Program-made: the position numbers and the translations under genes
Notes under the pieces: generated by a model
Database searches by the model: none
Seen by the model: only the letters and a program-made list of their open reading frames with translations
What the model was told of the DNA's origin: nothing
Assembly: GCA_964473105.1 (NCBI GenBank)
Contig: CAYYNQ010000016.1
Coordinates: 1-51,261, forward strand
Direction: 5' to 3'
DNA: 51,261 nt
DNA from: CAYYNQ01 sp964473105
GTDB lineage: Bacteria > Sumerlaeota > Sumerlaeia > MVZB01
Part shown: positions 1 to 6,672 of the stretch, one piece after another
How the letters are laid out: each line of letters begins with the position of its first letter
Numbering within the stretch: the stretch's first letter is position 1

Positions 1-1137
1 GGTGCAACCGGTGCAACCGGGCCGCAGGGTCCAACGGGTGCCGATGGCAATGATGGTGCCGATGGTGCAACCGGTGCAACCGGGCCGCAAGGGCCGATGG
101 GCATACAAGGCGAGACGGGTCCACAAGGCGAAACAGGGCCACAGGGTCTTCCTGGCGACGCCAGTGGAATTTCCGACATGGCGACATCGATCTCAGCAAA
201 CACGATGAATATAGCAGCATTGAATGCTTCGACGTTTATAAAAGGCTCTGCACCGGCCTATGTCGTCGTGGAGATAACCGACAATGCCGCGACCAACGGG
301 ACAAACCTAATTGCTGCCTACGCAACGGCTAAGGTCCTGACCCCACACGGTCAGGCTCTGGGGGCAGACAACCGTGCGGTCGTGCTTGTTCCGCCGGGAA
401 AGTATGACCTCGGGACGGGGCAACTGCAGATGGATACGGAGTTTGTGGATGTGGCCGGGCTTTCCACCTTGCGTGAGAACCAGCACATATACGGAACATC
501 CAATGGCAATGGAACGGGCGTGCTGAGACAAACGGCGGATGATGTGAAGATAGAGAACCTGTTTTTTGAATTAATGGACACAGGTCTTACTGTTAGCAAC
601 ATTGATCAGGACCCGGCGGCCTATTTTCCGGACACGGCACTGGTCAGTACCGTTATTCGAAATTGTCTGTTCAAGGGTGATGATACCGTTCCGTTCTATG
701 GTTATTCCACGCGTTTGGCAATAGATTACAGCGGCGTTTACGAGGACTGCACCGGGGGGGATAATTCCTTCGGCAGCTACGGTGGAACGGTGAGCGGTAC
801 ATTCACCAACTGCACCGGGGGTGATTGGTCGTTCGGCCACGGCGGCACGGCGAGCGGCACGTTTACCAACTGCACCGGGGGGAGTTATTCCTTTGGTAAC
901 GGTAGCACGGCGAGCGGCACCTTTACCGACTGCACCGGGGGTGACTCTTCCTTCGGCGTTGCCGGCACGGCGAGCGGCACCTTTACCGACTGCATCGGGG
1001 GAGACTTTTCCTTCGGCAGAGGCGGCACGGCGAACGGAGGAAAGTTCTATTTCTGCTCCGGCGGATCATCGAGTTTCACAACAAGCGGCAGCCCCACGGT
1101 CGTCCATTGCATCCAAGACGGCGTCCCCTATCCGTAA
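1..1137 (+). CDS. Collagen-like / beta-solenoid repeat protein (5' end outside window)
   Basis: The reading frame is open from the first base, so the start lies outside the window. The first ~53 residues are uninterrupted Gly-X-Y triplets (GATGATGPQG, GETGPQ), a collagen-like triple-helical stalk. A ~190-residue non-repetitive region follows, then about five 20-residue repeats of the type GTFTNCTGGDWSFGHGGTAS (residues ~241-345). Each repeat carries one Cys and a TGG-D-x-SFG core at the same place, as expected for stacked coils of a parallel beta-solenoid with a cysteine ladder. Collagen-like stalks followed by beta-structured heads are found in phage tail-fibre-like and bacterial surface proteins. 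A surface or fibre role is inference; I recognise no enzyme motif. It lies just left of a tRNA 3' fragment, so it may belong to an integrated element. Confidence 0.85.
   Translation, partial: GATGATGPQGPTGADGNDGADGATGATGPQGPMGIQGETGPQGETGPQGLPGDASGISDMATSISANTMNIAALNASTFIKGSAPAYVVVEITDNAATNGTNLIAAYATAKVLTPHGQALGADNRAVVLVPPGKYDLGTGQLQMDTEFVDVAGLSTLRENQHIYGTSNGNGTGVLRQTADDVKIENLFFELMDTGLTVSNIDQDPAAYFPDTALVSTVIRNCLFKGDDTVPFYGYSTRLAIDYSGVYEDCTGGDNSFGSYGGTVSGTFTNCTGGDWSFGHGGTASGTFTNCTGGSYSFGNGSTASGTFTDCTGGDSSFGVAGTASGTFTDCIGGDFSFGRGGTANGGKFYFCSGGSSSFTTSGSPTVVHCIQDGVPYP
721..1080 (+). repeat. 60-bp in-frame tandem repeats (20-residue protein repeats)
   Basis: Six consecutive 60-base blocks line up in register. 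The inner four share ggcacggcgagcggcac-like and tgcaccggggg-like segments, while the first and last are diverged. The period is a whole number of codons (20), so the array encodes the solenoid repeats of the collagen-like protein. The similarity is strong at the DNA level, which points to recent unit duplication or gene conversion. There are no spacers, so it is not a CRISPR array. Confidence 0.9.
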
Positions 1138-1373
1138 GGGGTGATGCCGGGTGATGACCTGATCCCCTGAAACGCGCCCAGAGTTTATGCGATGAAGATA
1201 GATAGATATTTCTCCGAGTTGTATGCTTTTTTAAGCAAGATCGCCCTTTCTGGATTAATCATTTTGATGGATCAAGGCGAATCCATTTCCACCCCTCTGC
1301 AGTGTTCAAAACGGCGCTTATATGCCCTTAATGATGCTATAAGTCCTTTATTTTCAATAGATATTCTTATGTC
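1138..1373. other. AT-rich non-coding stretch before the tRNA fragment
   Basis: No convincing gene is seen. An 81-codon open frame at 1192-1437 runs through the tRNA fragment and resembles no family. Base composition is clearly more AT-rich than the surrounding window (for example 1335-1372), as often seen near the ends of integrated elements. The D-arm and 5' acceptor strand needed to complete the downstream tRNA fragment are not present here. Confidence 0.5.
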
Positions 1374-1423
1374 CTGCGTTCGCAATGCGGAGGTCAGGAG
1401 TTCGATCCTCCTCAGGTCCACCA
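1374..1423 (+). pseudogene. tRNA-Ala-like 3' half (anticodon arm to CCA)
   Basis: The segment folds as the 3' part of a tRNA. The anticodon stem is 1374-1378/1386-1390 with loop TTCGCAA, giving anticodon CGC (Ala). Variable loop 1391-1395 is AGGTC. The T arm has stem AGGAG/CTCCT and loop TTCGATC. A 7-nt acceptor strand (1413-1419), discriminator A and an encoded CCA (1421-1423) follow. No complementary 5' acceptor strand (expected GGACCTG) or D arm exists upstream. A bare tRNA 3' half of this size is typical of the duplicated att site left when an integrative element inserts into the 3' end of a tRNA gene. The orientation places such an element to the left, including the collagen-like gene. 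Confidence 0.7.
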
Positions 1424-1536
1424 TTGATCATCACTGAAAACAATCAACTTAACAGTCTTCCATGAATCCGCCTTCAGGTACGTTCCTTCGACGTTTGGGC
1501 TGAATACCAGCTATATTCTTGGCAAATATTCCTGGC

Positions 1537-1576
1537 ATTTTATTCCCCGGTTACATTCGTGATCGGGGAATAAAAT
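1537..1576 (-). terminator. Perfect 13-bp inverted repeat, probable terminator of the propeller gene
   Basis: The arms attttattccccg (1537-1549) and cggggaataaaat (1564-1576) are perfectly complementary around a 14-nt loop. The hairpin lies 20 bases past the stop codon of the minus-strand propeller gene. The GC-rich top and A/T-rich base of the stem allow it to work on either strand. There is no separate long T run, so the terminator call is likely rather than certain. Confidence 0.65.
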
Positions 1577-1596
1577 CTTCCGCTGCTTCCGTGTTT

Positions 1597-2877
1597 TCAC
1601 GATTTCACTGCATGTCCCCAGCGATAAACGGTAAGTGCACCGAATTCCCGGATGAACAACTCGTTGCCGCTGACTGCCAGATGCGCCCACGTCTCGGCGT
1701 CACTGACTTTTACCTGGTCAATCAACTCGAACTTTTCCGGGTTCGCCCGGATCAACAGCAAACTACCATTGGCATCCAGAGCCAGGATACGGTCGCCTTG
1801 GGTCACAAGGCTCCAGTATTTTCCAAAACGTTTAGAGGTCCAGATCCGTTCCCCGGTTTCTAGGTTGATACAGGTAAACCGCTGGCTCTGAAGGTGTAGG
1901 TAGGCGTGTCCGCCAATTAACACGGGCGTGGACATGTAACCCTGGGCCCTGGTTTTCCACGTTTCCGCGACCCGAAACTCATCGTCAACCCCGGATATTT
2001 CGTATAACCAAGACCTGTTTCGATAACTGCTCGTGAAAATGGCATCTCCGTAGACTAGGGGTGTCAGGATGTTCATCCCGCGGAAAGCCGGGACCTTCTG
2101 CGTCCACAGTACCTGCCCGCCCTCGATATCAACCCCGGCCAGCTTCTCACGGGTCTGTACAACGAGTTGACGTTTGCCGGCCAGCTCAGCAATCATCGGC
2201 GATGAGAATGCCGAACCATGCATGCCGCCACTGTCCTCCAGCGAGCGCCAGATTACTTCCCCCGATTTTTTGTTGAGCCTGACCACCGAGGCGCCGGCCT
2301 GTACGAAGACCGCGTCGCCATCCACCAGCGGGGAGGAAACAAAACCAAACGCCGGCAAGGGTGTATTCAGCTGCCGGACAAAGTCAACACGCCACTTCTC
2401 ATTCCCGAACTCAGCGTCGAGACAGACCAGCACGTCGCGGATGCCGGCCACATACAGGCTTTCCCCGTCGTATGCCGGCGTCGAGCGAATCCAGCTGCCG
2501 TTCGATGCCGCAAAAAACGGGACCGTCATCGACCCATTCCATTCCGCACGCCAGCGTTCCTGACCGGTTGCCCGATCAAGAGCATAAACAACTTCTGTTT
2601 CCCGGTTCTTTGTCTCCGTTGTAAAAACCAGTTCGCGTGTCACGATCGGGCCGGAATAACTTGGCTCGAGCGGGATGCGCCAGATTTTCTCGAGTGATTC
2701 TTGATTGAGCCGTTCCGGCCATTCGGGTCCGGCGACCTGTCCATTCCGGTCTGGACCACGCCACTGCGGCCAGTCCAGACTGGTCGTTGGAATGTCCACC
2801 TTGTTGTCCGCTCGGATAACCGGCGACAGGAATGTCACCAGTGCCAATGCAAGCATAAACATGCCGTGTATCATCAT
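1597..2877 (-). CDS. Secreted PQQ-like beta-propeller repeat protein (BamB-like)
   Basis: This 426-residue protein has an N-terminal signal peptide (hydrophobic stretch MFMLALALVTFLSPVIRA). Repeated propeller blades end in the characteristic turn-plus-Trp signature: ALDRATGQERW, CLDAEFGNEKW, RLNKKSGEVIW, GVDIEGGQVLW and CINLETGERIW. The opening WPQWRGPDRNGQ is the usual start of the PQQ-like propeller proteins abundant in Planctomycetes-type genomes. The family is related to BamB and to quinoprotein dehydrogenases. No dehydrogenase active-site region is visible, so a structural or binding role in the periplasm is more likely than catalysis. It stands alone, with a strong hairpin just past its stop. 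The start is the first of two adjacent Met codons after a weak GGTG ribosome site. Confidence 0.85.
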   Translation of the reverse strand: MMIHGMFMLALALVTFLSPVIRADNKVDIPTTSLDWPQWRGPDRNGQVAGPEWPERLNQESLEKIWRIPLEPSYSGPIVTRELVFTTETKNRETEVVYALDRATGQERWRAEWNGSMTVPFFAASNGSWIRSTPAYDGESLYVAGIRDVLVCLDAEFGNEKWRVDFVRQLNTPLPAFGFVSSPLVDGDAVFVQAGASVVRLNKKSGEVIWRSLEDSGGMHGSAFSSPMIAELAGKRQLVVQTREKLAGVDIEGGQVLWTQKVPAFRGMNILTPLVYGDAIFTSSYRNRSWLYEISGVDDEFRVAETWKTRAQGYMSTPVLIGGHAYLHLQSQRFTCINLETGERIWTSKRFGKYWSLVTQGDRILALDANGSLLLIRANPEKFELIDQVKVSDAETWAHLAVSGNELFIREFGALTVYRWGHAVKS

Positions 2878-3054
2878 TTGCGTTCACCAACTGTTGGGGC
2901 TGCCATGTCGGTCAGGAGATCAGGTCACTGGTCCGTCGGGGGGCAATCATTACCACCAGGAGAAATTCTCGTCGGAGACGAAGTGCCTCTTCTTTTTATA
3001 AAGCGTCTCTCCGCCGCGGTAATGGTCGCGCAGATAAAAAGGAAATCAACAAAC

Positions 3055-3105
3055 ATGAAGTTATACTTTTTCATAATCTCCATCCTGGCCACTGCAACAT
3101 CATAG
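3055..3105 (+). pseudogene. Signal-peptide stub (possible truncated secreted gene)
   Basis: A 16-codon frame reads MKLYFFIISILATATS and then stops. It has the lysine start, hydrophobic core and small-residue end of a signal peptide, with an AAGGA-like site 11 bases before the ATG. The stop is only six bases from the convergent pseudopilin stop codon, so the rest of a secreted gene may have been lost at a rearrangement joint. It is short and could be chance. Confidence 0.25.
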
Positions 3106-3111
3106 GGGCCA

Positions 3112-3765
3112 TCAGTATAAATGGGTGAAACCGCCGACATCATAATAGATGATATTCCCATTGCTGATTGCGCCGTTGGTCGGGTCATAGGGCCCGATCG
3201 GCCCGCCGGCATTGGGAATTCCCTGGCTTTCCCACGTCAGGTTCGGCCCACAGCTTTCAAAGATATATTTATAACGTGTTGACCGGTTCAGGTCGCCGAC
3301 GGGCTGGTGGGCGACTAATGGCTCATATTGTTTGGGTGTAAGGGACATGTGGATCGCCCATTCACTGTCCTGGGTGGCGTTGCGATATTGGAAAATAAAT
3401 TCGTTCAGATCCGAGTTGAAGGGATCAAAGGGGACGGCGCTCAGGTATGAGACAGGGGTTGTCAACAGAGACCCGAAAAGTCTCCTGTCGACGAACGGCG
3501 GAGGGGGGTAGGGGGAGATCATCAGCCAGTTCCCGTATAAATAGGGCCACCCGAGATTCGAGATATCCTCGGAGATCGGGACCTCATGATTATCCATCCG
3601 GTAAATCTCGACCGCATTGGCGATGGTCCGCATTTGCGCGACACATTTCGCGACCTTGGCACGGGTCTGGGCCTGCAGTAAATTGGGCACCGCGATCGCC
3701 GCAAGGATCGCGATGATCGCCACGACGATCAAAAGTTCAATCAGTGTAAATGCCTTCCTGAACAT
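3112..3765 (-). CDS. Pseudopilin (type II secretion / type IV pilin-like, GspG style)
   Basis: The 217-residue protein begins with a short basic leader and the class III cleavage/methylation signal: MFRKA then FTLIELLIVVAIIAILAA, with the conserved Glu at position +5 after the cleavage point. The hydrophobic helix is followed by AVPNLLQAQTRAKVAKC, the usual amphipathic continuation. Prepilin peptidase would cut after the Ala and methylate the Phe. The C-terminal half (YDPTNGAISNGNIIYYD) belongs to a pilin-like subtype common in Planctomycetes- and Sumerlaeota-like genomes, where many copies per genome are usual. A strong GGAGGT ribosome site precedes the ATG. No assembly ATPase or secretin gene is adjacent. 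A remnant of a paralogue lies at 6080-6259. Confidence 0.85.
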   Translation of the reverse strand: MFRKAFTLIELLIVVAIIAILAAIAVPNLLQAQTRAKVAKCVAQMRTIANAVEIYRMDNHEVPISEDISNLGWPYLYGNWLMISPYPPPPFVDRRLFGSLLTTPVSYLSAVPFDPFNSDLNEFIFQYRNATQDSEWAIHMSLTPKQYEPLVAHQPVGDLNRSTRYKYIFESCGPNLTWESQGIPNAGGPIGPYDPTNGAISNGNIIYYDVGGFTHLY

Positions 3766-3879
3766 TTATGTTACCTCCATGTGGTGGCAGGCCGCAGAAT
3801 CACGGGCAGGTCATAACGTGAAAGTCCTGCTATCCGCCCCCATGATACAATAGGCCTGATCATCGGGGCCAGACGTAAC

Positions 3880-4031
3880 TCAGGGTTTTGCGATCTGTTT
3901 CTCAAGCGCCGTGAGGCGTTTCATTAGGGCGTCGACCTGTGCTTCATTTCGGGTCTGCTGTGCAGCAAGCCTGGTTTCGAGGCTCCGCGTTACCCAGCCA
4001 ATGGACCTGTTTATGTCCAGGCCTGATGTCG
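3880..4031 (-). other. Possible out-of-frame coiled-coil tail after the CocE gene
   Basis: Just past the CocE stop, another minus-strand frame reads about 45 residues (including RSLETRLAAQQTRNEAQVD and LMKRLTALEKQIAKP, then stop) with heptad-like Leu/Ala spacing and many charged residues. It has no ATG, GTG or TTG start of its own, and the same frame runs back into the CocE gene. It may be the end of a decayed small gene, a tail reached by frameshift, or chance. The CocE family normally ends where the annotated stop is. Confidence 0.25.
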
Positions 4032-5801
4032 CTACTTCTGCGGGTTGATGGGATGATCCCCGGGTGGTTTTCCCTCCAGATTGATCAAGGGCAGGAAAAT
4101 CCGGGAAGCCCTTGACCGCGTGTGGTAAACCATTTCGGTGGAAATCATGGATCGAGTTCCGGCAGGACCCTCACCCGTGTGAAGATTACGGTCATAGACG
4201 GGGAAATTACTTCCCGCAATCTGCACGGAAAGTTTGTGCCCGGGGTCGATGCGTGCCGCGCAGTGGCCGAGGTCAACATGGATCTGGTATATCCTTCCGG
4301 GCTCCATGGGTGAGAGGTGAAGTTCGGAGTCCCTTGCGCTCCCGCGCAGGACCCCGGTTGCCAGGGGATGTGCAAATCCGTCGGGATGCGTATCGATGAC
4401 CCTGACCACCCAGTCTGCATCCGGTGTATCCGCTGAAACATACAGTTGTGCATGCAGTGCCCCGGCAAAGGCAAGAGGTTCATCCAGGGGTTCAGTGGAA
4501 TAGACCAGCACGTCGTCACGGTCCTGCGCAATCTGCTGGTCGAATGGCCCGAACCGGTGGAGATATTCCCTGCCATGGGCCGGGGCCGCCAATACGGGGT
4601 TGTCCGGGTCGGAAATAAACTGGTCCGTAGGTTGACGGGTCCGGGGGGGTGCATGCTTCAGGCTCCCGTCCCCTTCCCGGGTGTTGGCGTTACCGCCTGA
4701 ATGCAGATAGAGTGGTGTCAGGGTTGATTCGGGAGGTGGCCAGTCGGCAGCTGTGTGCCAGGTATTGGAGCCCATCATGAAGTAACGGACCCGGGGGTAG
4801 GGTAGGTCCGGGTCAATAATACCCTTCATGAAACGGTCAAACCACGCGAGGTTCTCCCCCAGCTCATCAAGTGCCGCTGATTTACCGAAGCTCACGTCCT
4901 CCACCTGGGTGACAGCGGGCCCGCCGTGGTCCCATGGGCCGAGGATCAGCTGTTGATTATCGCGCGAGAAGGAGGTTGCCGATCTTCCCCGCATTCGCTG
5001 GAAGTTCCTGACCGTTTCGCGAAGGAAAAAATCATAGTAGCCGACGAAGTGCTGTGCGGGAAAATTCATCTGCTCAACGTGAAGGGATGCATCCGTTCCC
5101 CTCCAGAACCCGTTCGGCCTGTTGTGCCTGATCAGGCTCATCCGCCATGGGGCGGGTCGCCCGACAGCCTGGTCCAGTTCTGTAATCGGAAGATGAAACA
5201 ACCACTTTTCCCAGTCCTGGGGTTTCTCCGGGTCCGGCGGGGGATTGAGCAGGTTGCCGTTGAACCCTTCCCGACCCAGTGCGAGCAGATACGTGCCGCC
5301 CAGATAAATATTATAATAGAAATTCATGGCGGAGCCGGATGCGGACAATGCGTCCAGGGGCGTTCCCTCGGCGGCCGCCAGCCATTGTACACCACCCATG
5401 TAGGAACCACCCCATGTCCCGACCCTTCCATTGCACCAGTCCTGTTCCCGGATCCATTCGACCGCATCGAAACCGTCACGTCCCTCCCCCCAATAAAGGC
5501 TGAACTCGCCGCCGGAACCATGCCGACCTCGGCAGTCCTGGGTGATCGCAATATATCCGGTCCCGGCAATCCGTCGTGCATGGGGCTCGAAATACTCCTG
5601 GTCGTAGGGGGTGCGGAGCATGAGTACAGGCATCGGGCCGGGAATCCCGGAGTCACGGTAAAGGTTGGTTTCAAGCATCACCCCATCCCGCATCGGGACG
5701 GGTACGCTCTGTCTGCTTATCTCATTCTGGCCGGAGGCATGGAGCATCAACGGGGATAACATGAGACCCAAAACCCGGGATAAAGGCGTCAGACATTTCA
5801 T
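4032..5801 (-). CDS. CocE/NonD-type alpha/beta hydrolase (X-Pro dipeptidyl-peptidase S15 family)
   Basis: The 589-residue protein carries a signal peptide (about residues 1-24). The hydrolase core has the nucleophile elbow GTWGGSYMGG (Ser133), an acid in VGYYDFFLRE (Asp257) and the His of LGPWDHGG (His292), matching the Ser-Asp-His triad of the cocaine esterase / glutaryl-acylase / X-Pro dipeptidyl-peptidase family. The oxyanion-side RTPYDQ and TQDCRGRHGSGG motifs are also present. The second half is the family's jelly-roll C-terminal domain (YQIHVDLGH, SNFPVYDRNLHTGE). Length is normal for the family. It probably hydrolyses esters or amides (peptide or acyl-amide bonds) outside the cytoplasm; the substrate cannot be read from sequence. 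No operon partner is seen. Confidence 0.88.
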   Translation of the reverse strand: MKCLTPLSRVLGLMLSPLMLHASGQNEISRQSVPVPMRDGVMLETNLYRDSGIPGPMPVLMLRTPYDQEYFEPHARRIAGTGYIAITQDCRGRHGSGGEFSLYWGEGRDGFDAVEWIREQDWCNGRVGTWGGSYMGGVQWLAAAEGTPLDALSASGSAMNFYYNIYLGGTYLLALGREGFNGNLLNPPPDPEKPQDWEKWLFHLPITELDQAVGRPAPWRMSLIRHNRPNGFWRGTDASLHVEQMNFPAQHFVGYYDFFLRETVRNFQRMRGRSATSFSRDNQQLILGPWDHGGPAVTQVEDVSFGKSAALDELGENLAWFDRFMKGIIDPDLPYPRVRYFMMGSNTWHTAADWPPPESTLTPLYLHSGGNANTREGDGSLKHAPPRTRQPTDQFISDPDNPVLAAPAHGREYLHRFGPFDQQIAQDRDDVLVYSTEPLDEPLAFAGALHAQLYVSADTPDADWVVRVIDTHPDGFAHPLATGVLRGSARDSELHLSPMEPGRIYQIHVDLGHCAARIDPGHKLSVQIAGSNFPVYDRNLHTGEGPAGTRSMISTEMVYHTRSRASRIFLPLINLEGKPPGDHPINPQK

Positions 5802-6247
5802 TTCAACAGGTTCCCTGACTGGGGGGAAGAGGGATGGTTGTATTGCAGGGGCCGGGGGGGGGTCATGGATACCCTTGGATCCCCACGGCAGTCAACACGG
5901 ATGGATCTATCGAGGGCCAGGAGCATGAAGATCCCGTGACCCATGCATTTGAGAACCTGGTGAGAAGGAATTGCGGTTGAACAGTCTTGACCAGGATGGG
6001 GAAACACTTCTCTTCTCCGGGATTTATCGCATCTAGGTTGTTGCCGCGGATAACAAAGTGCCGCCATCACTCTGGTTAAGCCTGGACTGAAGGACCGGGC
6101 GTAACAGCCTGGAATCCCTTCGATCCGCCTTATGACCCGACCGCCAACGGAACCATCAGCAACGGAAACCTGTACTGGGTCGACATCTTCGGCAAGGGCC
6201 CGCCATTTCAGGCCGACCATTCAATTTTGAACCTGTATGATTTGAAA
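5802..6247. other. Intergenic stretch holding a pseudopilin remnant
   Basis: A long minus-strand frame here (5798-6220) lacks family features and is judged spurious. The only recognisable content is the pseudopilin 3' remnant on the plus strand near the right end (separate entry). No promoter or hairpin stood out by eye. Confidence 0.4.
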
Positions 6248-6259
6248 TGGTGGAGGTAA
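6080..6259 (+). pseudogene. Pseudopilin 3'-end remnant
   Basis: An open plus-strand frame between stops (6077-6079 and 6257-6259) encodes NPFDPPYDPTANGTISNGN followed by LYWVDIFGKG. This closely matches the C-terminus of the intact pseudopilin at 3112-3765 (GPYDPTNGAISNGNIIYYD). The signal-like N-terminal helix and most of the body are absent upstream in every frame, and no start codon is available. The frame runs into the 3' end of the convergent tRNA-Ala gene, so the original stop was probably lost. This is a decayed paralogue, not a working gene. Confidence 0.6.
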
Positions 6260-6323
6260 GCGGGCTTGAACCGCTGACCTCTTGACTGCCAGTCAAGCGC
6301 TCTCCCAGCTGAGCTATACCCCC
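6248..6323 (-). tRNA. tRNA-Ala (anticodon GGC), CCA encoded
   Basis: The minus strand folds as a complete cloverleaf. The acceptor GGGGGTA pairs with TACCTCC and includes the G3:U70 wobble that identifies alanine tRNAs. The D arm is GCTC...GAGC, the anticodon stem CTTGA/TCAAG with loop CTGGCAG (anticodon GGC, reading GCC/GCU), the variable loop AGGTC, and the T arm AGCGG/CCGCT with loop TTCAAGC. Discriminator A and an encoded CCA end at 6248. No domain is missing, so it should be functional. Confidence 0.96.
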
Positions 6324-6456
6324 ACATTAAACAAAACCGAGAACAACCCACGAGGCCCGGTGAACAGGACCCTCGCAAGGTGTCAACGGGCCAACCGAAT
6401 TACAAGCTGATATTCAGGCAAAAACCGCCGGGAATGTCAATTTTGGAATTGGGTCG

Positions 6457-6666
6457 TCAGGTTGCCTGAATTACCCCGGGGTGGCCCCATGCGGCTCCCT
6501 TCGGGCATGACAACTCAGGATCCGTACAGCTTTCCTGGTTGTGGATGGTCCCGGAAATCACACCTTGGCCGTCCAGTCTCAGGTTGGGTGGACTTCCGGC
6601 CTTGAGGAAGAGGTCCGAGGAGCCGCGTTCCACCATTTCCATGAGGAGATCTTCCAGCTTGATCAT
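6457..6666 (-). pseudogene. PilT-like N-terminal stub
   Basis: The first ~35 residues (MIKLEDLLMEMVERGSSDLF, then LKAGSPPNLRLDG) match the N-terminus of PilT-type retraction ATPases, whose signature is (G/A)SDLHL-x-AGSPP-x-R-x-DG. After the DG the sequence leaves the family and stops within 35 codons, so the RecA-like core with Walker A, Asp and His boxes is absent. The ATG lies 6 bases after the ugd stop on the same strand, as if once co-transcribed with it. A similar, independent stub is at 37441. Confidence 0.65.
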
Positions 6667-6672
6667 GCCGTC

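Noticed and set aside
721..1080. Possible CRISPR array (60-bp periodic repeats)
   Set aside because: The whole period is repeated without unique spacers and is in frame; it encodes protein repeats.
4926..5759. 277-codon plus-strand open frame opposite the CocE gene
   Set aside because: It is antisense to a gene with an intact catalytic triad and its translation has no recognisable domain.
5798..6220. 140-codon minus-strand frame between CocE and tRNA-Ala
   Set aside because: It overlaps the pseudopilin remnant on the other strand, has no family features and no good start.
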